Shown here in pieces: positions 49,901 through 63,886 of a stretch of 64,000 nt of DNA. The stretch is from Hirudo medicinalis (Eukaryota; Annelida; Clitellata; Hirudinida; Hirudinidae). The translations under genes and the position numbers were made by a program. Each line of letters opens with the position of its first letter. Within the stretch, counting starts at the first letter, position 1. Under the pieces are notes generated by a model, which made no database searches, was not told the origin of the DNA, and saw only the letters and a program-made list of their open reading frames with translations. The stretch spans positions 1 through 64,000 of the forward strand of contig MPNW01000957.1 in NCBI GenBank assembly GCA_011800805.1, written 5' to 3'.

Positions 49901-52008
49901 TAAAGTATTTGGAAATACCAACAAAGCATTTAAATATGAGATGAACTGCAAACATGCAAAATATCTAAAATTGAATACATAAACTTCTGATTAATTCACT
50001 TCTATTTGCCTTTCCAGGTCCAAAGATGTAAATCTCGCAGATAAATAAGCATTTAGTTCTAAGTCCTCCGATCCTTTCAATTGTGACAAACATTCCAGGT
50101 GAGGTCGTATTGCAGGTTATATTTACAGAACCGACTGAAGATGTATTAAAATATTATACTAATGACTTTAATTGTGATTTTTAACATCAATTCCATGGCA
50201 TAGTCTCACCCCGGATATTATCCAAATTTCCAAAACTGCCACAAAGTCTCTGTCGGTGATCAATCTCGTCATTCGATATGTAGACATTAAAATTATTCAC
50301 GTAAAGCGAATCTAAAAGAAAAAACTAAAGTAAAAACTGAAAACGAAATTGATGCGCATGCAAATGTTTTTGGCTTGTGCCTTAAAAATTCATTTTAATA
50401 CACGATTTACAAAAGATAGGTTAAGAGTATTCATTTCACATCTTAAAAAATAATACTAAACATCTTGATAAACTGACCGAATGCCTTAGGGTCGTAGAAT
50501 ATACTGACATCTGAAATGTCATAAACATCACCAAGGAATACACGCCACCAAGCCTTTTCACCGTTGTGGGCAAGGACTTTGGTACACGTGTCTTTATCAC
50601 CATCAACTGCCAATGGTGACGTTTCAGTGAATAATAGACCGTTTTGAGATGTCCTTTGCTTGTAAGACATGGAAACTGGAATTATATTATTTATTTCTGT
50701 CTTGAAATATAAAACACGCGTCAACTGTAAAGTAGTAAAACTCTGTAAATATATTTACATCAATTAATAGCTGATCGGATCAACTAACTTTATCTCTCCT
50801 GGTCCAGAGTCATAAATCTCGTAATAGAAGATACGTAAAGAACTAATTCACTAATTAGTAGAGCCATTCAAAAGTCAGCATAATAACTGCATAAAGTCAG
50901 CGTAATATAACATATTGGCTTACTTTTATCTCTCTCAAAGTCCACATTCACTTCACAGAGAATCAGTTTATTTTGTCTAAATCCTTCCTTTTTCTTGATA
51001 GTCACAAAATTGCCAGGAATTGGTTTTGAGCAATGCAAAGTCAGAATGTCTTCGTCAAAAGATTGGATCATCATTAATTTCAAACCATATATTTTTCGAG
51101 TCTTTTTAGAGTTCTCATTTAAAGTTTTGATATAAATGTTTATATCATGCAAAAATTTAAATATGGATGTCAGAAACTTTCAAAATATCTCAATTTGTAT
51201 TTAATTTATGATTAATTATCTTAATTAATTACCGCCTATTAACGGACATGTTGGCAAATAAATTTCCTGATAAGTTATCCTGTGGGTCTGACTTCACGTC
51301 GCTATACAATCGCCTTTTCACTTCTTTCAACTCAAATTGCAATATTAATATTATTATTGCGAATTAATTTAGTTTGACTTTTGATCAATGACTTGAAATA
51401 TTTGTGATTCGTGCATTCTCACCTTTCGACGTATATGGGGGTTCCTCAAACGAGGCACATAGCTGTTGCTCATAATTATTGCTGTCCATTGAAATATACG
51501 AATTCAAATTGTTCAGAAAAGTAACATCTGATAAAGAATTATAAATTTTACTAATTCCTTGAGATTTGATGTCCTTAAACCGGCAACTAACAGGATGTTC
51601 CAGGAGTGTTCTGCATGACGACTGTGGTTATGATGAATATTCCATTCAGTTCTGCACGCCACCAAGCCTGAGATATTGTTTGCAAGCCATCTCCGGCGAT
51701 GGAACAGGTGTTAATATCTCCATCTATCGACAAATTTGACCAGCTGTTGCCATATGTTTCACTTTGGAATGTTTGCTTGTAAATAGTTAAATATCCTAGA
51801 ATGGAAATGTATATATAAATATATATTAAAAAGAAAGGTTTCATCAAAAATAACATTTATTCTTAAAAAAAATTTCGAAATTATTTCTACATGCATTAGA
51901 TTTAATTAGTTTAGTTAGATTTCAATTTTTTTGTTTTTCAAACAAACCTTCACAAAAAAATATTTGTCCGGCGAGAATTACACTAAAAATAAAAATATTT
52001 TTGTCCAT
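43934..52008 (-). CDS. Copy 6: secreted fucolectin-LDLa-SRCR-S1 serine protease, no C-terminal tail
   Basis: 17-exon model, 797 aa, phases consistent. Exons: 52008-51948, 51795-51592, 51527-51423, 51049-50924, 50675-50478, 50311-50210, 50134-50000, 49788-49678, 49411-49298, 46469-46356, 46206-46074, 45970-45842, 45748-45690, 45307-45133, 45018-44747, 44682-44501, 44107-43934. Signal peptide aa 1-20 ([20 protein letters not shown]). Fucolectin-type domains 21-165 and 166-310 ([21 protein letters not shown]). LDLa repeats 311-347, 348-385 and 386-423. SRCR-like 424-530 ([11 protein letters not shown]). S1 domain 531-797 with LTAAHC, YDIALI and GDSGGP. Activation site PY|VING; Asn at the 189 position (VNFC). 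The Ser exon runs straight to a stop (KKYLSD), so the extra tail exon of the other copies is absent. An R2-type element and a small inverted-repeat element occupy the LDLa2-LDLa3 intron. It is the 5'-most intact copy and diverges from copies 2, 4 and 5. Confidence 0.87.
46524..46559. repeat. (TA)n tract at the left edge of the R2-type element
   Basis: Alternating AT tract ending where similarity to the element begins. A matching (TA)n tract at 48956-48982 borders its right edge. Confidence 0.85.
47140..47140. other. Single-N assembly joint inside the R2-type element
   Basis: The reading frame jumps from the fingers region to the thumb region of the reverse transcriptase here, with AAATTCTG on both sides. 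Either the element carries a real deletion or several hundred bases were collapsed at this joint. Confidence 0.8.
48475..48475. other. Single-N assembly joint inside the R2-type element
   Basis: The frame changes across this N, between FFAIEVGAR and VGRSSYTFL, two blocks that are contiguous in the 23455-24335 copy ([17 protein letters not shown]). A small base-count error at the joint explains it. Confidence 0.75.
48956..48982. repeat. (TA)n tract at the right edge of the R2-type element
   Basis: Alternating TA repeat directly after the element's 3' UTR, followed by GATAGATA. Together with 46524-46559 it suggests insertion into a TA microsatellite. Confidence 0.85.
48997..49156. mobile_element. 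Small inverted-repeat element (MITE-like)
   Basis: About 160 bp with inverted ends: CAGGGCCGCC at 48997 and GGCGGCCCTA at 49147-49156. The interior is GC-richer than the flanks and has GGGGTCCCC and GGGTGGGCCCC blocks. The CAGGG-type start recalls hAT-derived MITEs, but I find no clear 8-bp target duplication, so the superfamily is open. Confidence 0.5.
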
Positions 52009-54019
52009 ATTTGCCCAATATCCAAATTTGTTCAGTTTCGCAAGGTTTAATGGCGTATTGCTCTCACTCTCTTCATGATGTTCTCTCCATTATTCATTCC
52101 CTTGACTTATGAAATCAATTATTATTAAATATTAAAATAGTCAAAAGATTTCATGGTTCACTTACAAATATCTTTTCGCAGGGAGCCTATTTTTAAATCC
52201 TTCAATGTAATTCAATATAATTGCTTTCTTATAGTTTGACTAAACCTTTGTTTTAATAATGCGATTCGATAAAATAATATTCGAAATTAAATTCCTTAAT
52301 ATTGTTTATTTCCTGTATGACTCTAACATGGATTTATTTTAACACGAAAACTAATTTCGTTGTTATTAAGTACTATATTATCGCAATTATGTCTAATTTA
52401 CATCATAATTAGATGCCTCAATAGTAACAAGTCTTTGGAAATCAGTACTGGTAACTTTGAGCCAAGAAAATTAAGTTATGCCAACATCCCGCGTTTGACC
52501 GTTGTACTAAATTAAGTACTGATAACCTCGCTGGTGTAATACCCTTATCTAAGTGATATGTTAAAAAAAAACATTACGGCTTATCAGCTAAAAAATGCAG
52601 CTACAACAAAAAAATCAAGCGATCACTACCTCACCTATTTTAACAATTTTATTTAATTCTATGCCTTTGAAACAAGCCATCAAACGCGATCACAACATTT
52701 TTTTGAAAGCACATTTGCATTCATCACATGCTTTATTCAAGTTGACTAAATTTTTGTAGTGTATGTTTCACATATTTGTTAAAATTTATCATTTAGTAGC
52801 TTAAAGGTTTTGATGTAAAATAACACATTTTGGTTAACGAGTTTCAAAACACATGTCGCATTCCTTATCTGTTCCTTACGCAAGAGTACGAATACCTCTA
52901 CAATAAGAACAATACAGTCATTTTTTTCTGAAAATAGCAGAATAATTTAAGCATGTTAAGATAGCCATACAAAGTTGTGCATTTTTTAAGGCATTATTTG
53001 AGTACCAAGAAAAATAGTCTTCATTTCTCTTAATTTGAATATTAGGTTTAAATTTTAATAATGTAATTTCGAAATATAATTTCTAATAGGTGCGACTGTC
53101 AATGAAATCCAAATAAAAATGAACTTTCGTGAAAATATTGTTTGCAAAGTCATGGTCAGTTGACGATTTCTTCCAAAAGAAAAGCTGACAATTCCGACTT
53201 ATGTCCACCTTCCTCGTGCATTTTTGCAAACTAACGATCTACCAGAATCATTATTATCACTATCAGCACCATAAAAATAGTTTTAAAATTTGAAGAAGAC
53301 GATTTTTTTTGTATGTGATCGATTAATGAAAATCTGATTAAGAGATTATTTTATCTAAATGATATTAAAATAATTTCTAAAAGTCAATAATATTAATAAC
53401 TCCAGCCTTATAATTAAACTCTTTCCCAGCAAGGTGACGATGAAATATCATTTGGAATTTTTTATATTGCTATTTCAGGGTCAATATTTTTGGTGCCTTC
53501 CATAAATGCGTGCTTTCGAGCAAAAAAAAGTTAAAAATTTTGATTCCAATTTGAAAGACTGAGTTTGCGTTAACATTGGTCAAGTTTATACAATGAAAGT
53601 TAAGAAAACATTATTTAAATCTGAAATCATAATATTTGATAAATTACTTTTTATTCAAACTTTTAATAAGTTAAATGATTTCGATCAACAAAAAAACAAT
53701 TTCCATTTTAAATTCGACGCACCCTCGATTGCGTCATTACTGGTTTGTTTGTGAACGTCATATAATATAGCTTTGACAACAAGATCTACATTTTTTTTAT
53801 AGAAACATTTATTTCTATTCTCCTCTGTTTAAGTTTTACATAAATATCTAAAATATCTCGAGGCAAGTTATATTTTCAGCCAAGTTATTTTCAATCTCTA
53901 AACAAAAAAATTAAACTTTCTTGAATAAATAAATCAATCATTGTTTTTGAACATTCGTTAAATGTGCGCTAACCAAATTTAGTCTCGTCGTCTTCATTTC
54001 AGCGTGAAGATCCGACTTT
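52009..54019. other. Divergent intergenic region between copy 6 and the Gln-rich gene
   Basis: Separates copy 6 (minus) from the Gln-rich gene (plus), so it should hold both promoters. It contains one degraded protease exon (53090-53262) and otherwise AT-rich sequence with no open frame I would call. No convincing core promoter motif can be singled out by eye. Confidence 0.5.
53090..53262 (-). pseudogene. Copy 7 relic: degraded Ser exon of the protease family
   Basis: On the minus strand it reads DSGRSLVCKNARGRWT, a stop, then VGIVSFSF, followed by a frame shift into NNIFTKVHFYLDFID in another frame. It aligns along its length with the Ser exon of copy 6 ([12 protein letters not shown]...IGIVSFSF). 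A possible remnant of the preceding exon lies near 53430-53475. This shows that the array once extended further upstream. Confidence 0.7.
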
Positions 54020-56606
54020 ATGGCTTCCAACAGGGAGAGACAACAGAGTAATTGGATGTTATAAAAATAATTAATTGATGTTTCAATCATAACTATGTTA
54101 TGTTTCAATCGTAACTGCGGTGCTTAATTTTTAACAACTTGTGAGTGATTACATTGTAATTTGTCAACTCAAACTACTTATTACCAATCGGCTTAAATTA
54201 TTGTTAACAAAAACACAATTGCATTTATGGACCATTTCTATCTAGTGTGTTTATTTATTAACTGCTTAAAGTGATTACTACAACACTGTTACTTATTACA
54301 TTTTCAATTGTCACTTGATAATTTATTATTAAACAGACGTTCCACCTTTTCCGGCTGGAGATCAGCAGATGTCACCGAATTTTTTTGAGCAAAATGGAAT
54401 TTCACCTCATTCTCAGCTTTACTGTAGGACAGGTGAAAACCGACTTAGTTATTCAATTGTTTATTTGTCATTAAATTATCGATCTTTATTATTTAACGAT
54501 TGTAAAGTAAATAAAAGGCGAAATTTAATTATCTCAAAAATTGTTTTAACAGCAGATCAAAATTAAAAGTTATTTTTGCGATTTTTTATTGTTATTATAG
54601 TTTGTACGACGTAAATTCCTATTTATAAAACAAAAATAGTTACATTCACGAATGTCTTCTCAAATTCATTGAAATCATTCAAATTCATCAATTTAATTTA
54701 ATCGGTAAATCGAAAGTGATTATTATATTACAATATTTATGGAAATAAGTTGAAAGTTGAATTTCCAAAGTTATTTTTGAACTAAGTACCATCATGTGAT
54801 TATAAGCTTCAATCACGCTTTCATGATAGCTCACTCATCCGCAGAAAAAAAAAACATAAATTATATCAGATCGAAATCAAATTAAAGACAACAGAATAAT
54901 TTATTTCATAATAAAAGTGGTCAAATTACGTTAGTGAAGTCAAATTACAGGTAAACTGCCATTTCCAGTTTCGACAGGACACCACTCCACACCATTGTAC
55001 GATCGAAGTAACAACTACTCCCAAAGTCAGACTCCAAAGTATCCTATCGCTCAACAACTCTCTCAACAAACTCAACAAACCCATCAATTTCAGCCGGGCA
55101 GTGCTGTTGTATCCAGAGCCAATGGTTAAGATATTGAAGAAATAAAAGTTTATAAACAAATGTTTAGTCTTACATTTAATAATGACAATTTTTAAAAAAT
55201 CATCAGGCAATCAGGCAGAATCGAAGCAAAGTTCTTTCAACTCTCCAAGCAACCAGATGGTATGCCGAACTCAACAGATGTACGATTCGAACAATAATGG
55301 TAGTCCTTGCGTCAATTGTACTGGAATGGGAATGGGCACTAGTGGCATGGCTAACCAGCATTGGGGAGGTTATTACCAAAACGGAGGAAGCTGGAACTCC
55401 CAGATGCCTCCTGTCTCTTCATCTATGGTTCCTTCCCATCACCACCAAAATCAGCAACAGCAGCAACAACAGCAAATGATGCAACAAAGTCCCAATCGAC
55501 AACAAATGATGGGACAGTACAGTACGTGAACAGTATTTTATTTGGTGATTATTTGATTTGAACAAAGTTCGTCATGCTTCTTTCTAATCCCATCCACAGT
55601 GGGGGACCAGGCTTATTCTACGCAACACCAGCAACAGCAGCAGCAACAGCAACAACAATTGATGTACGATCCCAACTCGGGCATGCAAAACTGCTACCAA
55701 TCTCATTACCCTCAGCATCAGCAATTCCTACAACATGCTCAACAACAACCTCAATCTCCAGGCCAACAACCAATGCAGTCTCAATGTAGTGGAATGTATT
55801 GCAACTCCAGTCCCGGCGTGCCAGGAGGTTGTCGTCGTTCCATAAACTGTTTCCGGCTATTCCCAGCCCCTATGATAATTTAAATATATCTTCTTAACTT
55901 AAACCGTGAACCCTCTCCAAGGCCTAAATCCTCTTTTGAGCAATTGCTAGAAAATTCAAATGCAATTGATGAAGTTGTAATAGCATTCAAATTCGAATTA
56001 TCTCAATCAATCATTCAGTATTAATTTTAATAATTGTTAGTATTAATGTTATTATTTTTAATAATAATAATTATATTATTGTTGTTATCATTGTTATTGA
56101 TATTATTATTATTATTATAATTGCTGTTGTTGTTGCTTTTATTTTTATTATTGTTAAAAAATGATATCATTATTTATTATTAAATTCAACAACATTGTAA
56201 ATGCTAAAGGCATGTATCAGACAAGGAACAACCGACTAATGCCAAGTCAGGGAAGCTTCAATCGTCCGTCAGCCAGCCAACAGCCCTACACACTGCGAAA
56301 AAGTTGGTGAAGTAAGAGTTTTTTTTCTTGTTTTAATGATTTCATCAAATAATGTTAGCATTTAAATTTAAATTTCTAGACTTGACAATTCAGAAATTAT
56401 GTGCAAAATAGTCTCCCAGTCAACGATAAATTGGACAATGATGTAAAAGTTCAATTTTACATAAAACCTAATTATTTTATCTTATTTATTATCACTTAAT
56501 TTAGTAATGAATTATAATTTTTTTTTATATATTTTTAACGTTCTAACCAGATTTGCCCTATGACCAGAGCACGGTTAAAAGACTGAGAGGCTCGACCAAC
56601 TCCTAG
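54020..56606 (+). CDS. Gln-rich low-complexity protein, function unknown
   Basis: Model of seven coding exons with every intron in phase 1: 54020-54047, 54337-54432, 54951-55124, 55207-55521, 55600-55827, 56210-56302, 56551-56606 (329 aa, or 298 aa if the weakly spliced 56210-56302 exon is skipped; both stay in frame). It starts MASNRERQQ and ends LPYDQSTVKRLRGSTNS. The middle has glutamine runs encoded by CAG/CAA mixtures (55452-55475, 55627-55656), His-Gln stretches and many Met, Ser, Asn and Pro residues. A few spaced cysteines (VCRTQQMYD, CVNCTG) are too sparse to call a finger. No signal peptide or globular domain is visible. The style suits a disordered nuclear transcription regulator, but that is inference and I do not recognise the family. 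Confidence 0.7.
55452..55475 (+). repeat. CAG/CAA repeat coding for polyglutamine
   Basis: Mixed CAG and CAA codons inside exon 4 of the Gln-rich gene. A second tract is at 55627-55656 in exon 5. The mixed codons suggest selection on the protein rather than a pure expanding repeat. Confidence 0.85.
56035..56160. repeat. (TTA)n/(TTG)n-like intronic microsatellite
   Basis: Imperfect ATT/TTA/GTT triplets in the intron between exons 5 and 6 of the Gln-rich gene. Confidence 0.8.
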
Positions 56607-56981
56607 ATCTGTTTCAATGAAAAAAGTTGCAAAACTTCAAACTAAAAGTACCGCCAATTTTACGAACGTCTGCGTCAACCGTCTACGTTTCCTTGCCAGT
56701 TTTGCCTCCAATTTATTTAACAAAGCACTCGTTCCGGATTCAATTCAGAAATACACATTCCTTAGAGACGTTTCCAATGTAACTATAATTCCAGTACAAC
56801 TGGTTATAAGTGAAATCTTCTATGACTTTCCTGATTGCATTAAATTGAGGAGCCAGAAATTTGTCCCAATTTTTAACAGAGGCAGGTTGCGCTGACAAAT
56901 AACCAACCAATGTTGAAGAAAATACTTTTTTATTGGAATGTCACATAAAGTATATAATATCTATGTTGTAAAGGTGTTTTT

Positions 56982-56987
56982 AATAAA
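56982..56987 (+). terminator. Candidate poly(A) signal of the Gln-rich gene
   Basis: AATAAA about 375 bases after the stop codon at 56604-56606, before the next gene begins. Confidence 0.4.
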
Positions 56988-57701
56988 CGGTCTTGCATTC
57001 CTATAATAAATAAATTTGTGATAGAAATTTCGGGTAGTAACTTGCAAATAAAATAAAGTGTTGTTTTGACACTATGAGCCATCTGGTGAATATTAGCATT
57101 TTATATGAGCAGAGTATATTACAGTCTACACTCATGAAGATTTGTAGAAAGTATTTTTTATGAAAATCTAACTTTTAAATTTATAATCTATTTATAAAAA
57201 AATAAGCTTTTATAAACAAGATTTATTGAATATCTGCTCTTGCGATGGTATTTCAGAGCTTTTCCATGTGCTTTAAAATAACCTTCCTAAAAATTATATT
57301 TTGGTTAATTATTTAAATGACTTTATATTAAATTTAAAATAATTTATAAAGCAAAACGTTTCATTGACCTGTTTGCGTGCCTTCTCTTGTCAACGTGCTG
57401 TGAAGGTGTAATTGCATCCTCTCAGTTTGTTTATTTTTTACGACATAATATAGGGTATGACCGTGGATCTTTCGAATTGAGAATTGAATTAAATTTTTAA
57501 ATGCGATTATTTGAATTCCCAAACGCTAGAGTTTTAGAGTCGGTTGCATATTAAAATAATTTTTGAATAAGTGGATATGTTCATTTATTTCCAAGCAATA
57601 GCAATATACAAGCGCACAGTTATTCGACAATTAGCTGCATAACCTTAATTGCGTTTGAAGGTATGAAAAACAAAATTTTGTTTTGTTGCAGAAATCAAGA
57701 A

Positions 57702-60914
<3,213 letters not shown>

Positions 60915-61150
60915 GCTGAGGATCAATTAAGGAAGAATTAAATTGTTTGTTAGGGTTTTTAATTTAATTATCAAGATTCTTGGGTTCTTTCTGCCTTAGA
61001 ATGTTATTTTTGGTTTCTAGCTGAATATTGGACATTTTTAGTTATTATTTGATTCTATGTTAAGATTTAATTTTAGGATGTTTAAAACGCTCATATTTTT
61101 CGCCTGTATTTTATTTGCCATTTTACCTCGGGATGGAAATGAATGACCGA

Positions 61151-61156
61151 AATAAA
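61151..61156 (+). terminator. Candidate poly(A) signal of TSTA3
   Basis: AATAAA about 235 bases downstream of the TSTA3 stop. Confidence 0.5.
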
Positions 61157-61159
61157 TGC

Positions 61160-62300
61160 TTTTTGTGATAGTTTGAATAACGTCACAGCTAACGCATGGT
61201 ATCCATTGTATTTTAGTTTGCAGAGTAATGCAGCGTAAAATACATAGAAATTTAATTTAATAATAATAATAATTTACAGATTAGAATCGTTTTAGAGGTT
61301 GGGGTAATGCACTGCACTGAGAAATTGGGAAGATGGAAGTGGACTTTTAAAACTTTAAAGGTGTCGGGCAGCAACATAAACTGCTATTACTTTTTTTTTG
61401 GCAATAGTGAGCTACTGTCGGTAATGAATGAATGATAATGAATTAGAGTTTGATTAGAATGGCGTATGTTAAAAAGAATTAGTTATCCATTAGTCCAATT
61501 GTCAATTTCGTGAAATTCTCCATAACATTCTCTATCAGCCAATTTCAGCACTTTGAAATCTAGTTCTTGTAAATTCCCCGAAATCATTGTCTATAAAATT
61601 CTTATTTGTTTAATTCCCATCTAGGGGATATCCTGTTACAAAATTATTATGTTATTGCGACATGTAGAATCTTTACATAATGGGCAAGATGAGAGTAAAG
61701 ATGCGAAATTTACTATTGACGAACATGAGAAAATTGACGAATATATGACAATGGAAGAAATAGATTAACTGCGGCATTGCTGTGACACGACCAAGGAAAA
61801 GTTGCTAAAGTAAGTAAATAAATAACACAACGGATGAAGGAGTGGGGAAATGTTTCAACAATTGGACGGAATATATTTTTTAAGACGGAACTTAAATTTG
61901 AGATGTTCATTTCGTTTTTGGTTGTAATGATTGTTAAAAGTTTCAAAAACCTCTTAAGTGCTCTCTAATTGCGTCATTAGAAATGATAAATAACGCTTCT
62001 AATGCATGATTTGATTTATTTTTTACGCTGTATGATAAAAACGAATTTTTGGGGTGACCATCTTCAAACAATAAATCAAATTAATGTCTTTTTCATTACT
62101 TTAAAAAAAAAGTTCATCGATTTATGACTCCGGAACTGATGTTAGAGAAAAGTCGCAACCCTAATGACCTAACTAGTTGCACTATAATGAACCCAATGGT
62201 AAATAGTTGTGCCCCATGCCTTACATTTTTCTAACATCAGCTACTTTTATATAACTATTATTCTTATTTTTCTTTTTTATTCTTATTTCTTCTGCGGATT
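61160..62300. other. Intergenic region between TSTA3 and the peptide precursor
   Basis: AT-rich spacer in which I recognise no gene, repeat family or RNA. It should contain the promoter of the peptide gene, whose probable 5' exon begins near 62300. Confidence 0.5.
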
Positions 62301-62389
62301 AGAGAGCCTGGCAACAGGTTGATGTTATGGCAGTGGAACAGCTTTATAAAGAAAAACGGACAATCTTCAGGAAATCCTGTGTAAGTCAG
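62300..62389 (+). other. Probable 5' non-coding exon of the peptide precursor
   Basis: Ends in two overlapping donor-like sites (GTAAGT at 62381 and GTAGGA at 62390). A TTTATTTCAG acceptor lies just ahead of the start codon at 62526, so the short segment TTCAAA would be the remainder of the leader. It contains ATG codons at 62322 and 62327 that could act as upstream starts. Confidence 0.4.
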
Positions 62390-62532
62390 GTAGGAGTAGA
62401 ATTGTGGTGCATGCTAACATAGTTTTTATTAATATTTTTTTTAATATTAATATTGCTAACACCATTAGCACCAATAAATATAGAAATTATTCGTGTTGAT
62501 GATTTATAAAGATATTTTTATTTCAGTTCAAA

Positions 62533-62893
62533 ATGAAATCAACAACTGTTGTTTGCATCACTTTCCTCCTCATTTGCCTAACATTCAGTATGTTTAAGAG
62601 ATCTATTGAGTAATTATAGGTAACCTTTTGACTAGCCTAATAACAAATTGCGATCTATGGTTGGAGAAATGTAATATTTGACACATTTTTAAGTAAAGAA
62701 TTATCTTGACTGAATTAAGAATTAACAATTAACAATCTTCTTTGATATTCCATCAGACTTGAATCATGCAGAACAAGAAGAGCAGCCAAATGCAATTATT
62801 CTAGATTTTGACGAATCACATGAAAAAGTCACTGGCAAGAAATTTAAAATAGCATATCCCAAGCACAGACTGGGAAAGCGTGCATTGCTCTAA
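62533..62893 (+). CDS. Small secreted peptide precursor, probable amidated neuropeptide
   Basis: Two coding exons, 62533-62587 and 62757-62893, joined in phase 1: 63 aa. The N-terminus MKSTTVVCITFLLICLTF is a clear signal peptide, with cleavage likely just after NLNHA. An acidic spacer follows (EEQPNAIILDFDESHE), then VTGKK, then FKIAYPKHRL, then GKR and a three-residue end ALL. In animal neuropeptide precursors, GKR after a peptide gives C-terminal amidation and dibasic cleavage, so the predicted product is FKIAYPKHRL-amide. There are no cysteines after the signal. An upstream in-frame ATG at 62327 in a possible first exon would extend the protein, but it would put the signal peptide inside, so I prefer 62533. 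An AATAAA at 63134 fits as its poly(A) signal. The family is not recognised. Confidence 0.72.
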
Positions 62894-63133
62894 AAATTAA
62901 CTGAATCATGATTAGTCGATTTCTGTCAACAAAGTTGAAATTTAAACATCTCGGAACTAATTGATTTTAGAATTATGTTATTTCCAAATATTTTAGAGGT
63001 AACAACTCCGTTTTGTTATATGCATAATCTGACTTTATTTTTAAACTACTTGTCTATACATTCAAAAAAATCCGAAAATTGTCTTACGTAATATTTGACA
63101 CCTTTCTTACCATTTGCTAATTTATATGTTATT

Positions 63134-63139
63134 AATAAA
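63134..63139 (+). terminator. Candidate poly(A) signal of the peptide precursor
   Basis: AATAAA about 240 bases after the stop codon at 62891-62893. Confidence 0.45.
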
Positions 63140-63434
63140 CATTGAATCTGCAAACACAAACTGAAGGAAACTGTAGGAAACTTACACATATTTGTACATA
63201 ATTACAAAACCAAAAACATCAGCGGCTCGAATGAAAAAAATAATTTGATTAATAATTATTAATTTAATTATCAAGTTCTTATAATTAAACGTAAGTTAGT
63301 TATTAAAGTCAAAGTCACATATCAAAGCATTAAAGCGCGAAACTATGGATAAATTGACAATTTCAACCTGCAATGCGTCTCATGGTCTGACAAATCTTAC
63401 AAAAAAGAAATGAGACATTTTGTCTGAGAACAAT

Positions 63435-63886
63435 TTACTGCATTGTAAAATGTAAACATTGAGGTTTAAATTTGCGTCCTCTCGTGCTTGGGTCGTCCTG
63501 GGCAAGTAGGCAATATTTCGAAGAAGATTCGGTAAATCCATTTAGTATTTTATAGGAGATTGTTAAGTCAGCAAGAGGTGTTTTTCCAAGGTTTGAAGAT
63601 TGAGAAGCTTGAGTCCTTCCATATATAGTGCTGCCATAAATGGAATTGAAATGTGAATCCTTTTCCGATGTCTTCAATTTGATCGAGTAGGTATTTGTGG
63701 TGCGGAATAATTGAGAATTGGCCTGATATATACTATAAAATATTGTTGTCTTTGGAAGAAAAAGATGTTCGAATCACATAATCGCCATGATAGTTTAGCA
63801 GCTTTACGAGTGATGATTTCGTTATGAAAATAAAACTTTAGGTAAGGATCCATCAGGACATCCCTAATCCTATCGTCGTGCTGCAA
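63435..63886 (-). mobile_element. CR1-like LINE reverse-transcriptase end, fragment
   Basis: Two abutting minus-strand frames. The first contains YIRPILNYSAPQIPTRSN, matching the YVRPILEY region after the reverse-transcriptase core of CR1/Jockey-like LINEs. The second contains TPLADLTISYKILNG and STRGRKFKPQ, matching the usual DLI..YKIL...TRGH.FKL ending. A frame break at about 63675 and the missing catalytic core make it a remnant. Confidence 0.6.

Noticed and set aside
54369..54566. Start of the Gln-rich gene at ATG 54369
   Set aside because: The upstream exon 54020-54047 joins in phase at a clear acceptor (54337) and supplies a better start. The longer frame also reads through a good donor at 54433.
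56617..56895. 92-codon open frame after the Gln-rich gene
   Set aside because: It starts directly after the TAG at 56604-56606, has no recognisable domain or splice partner and is most likely 3' UTR.
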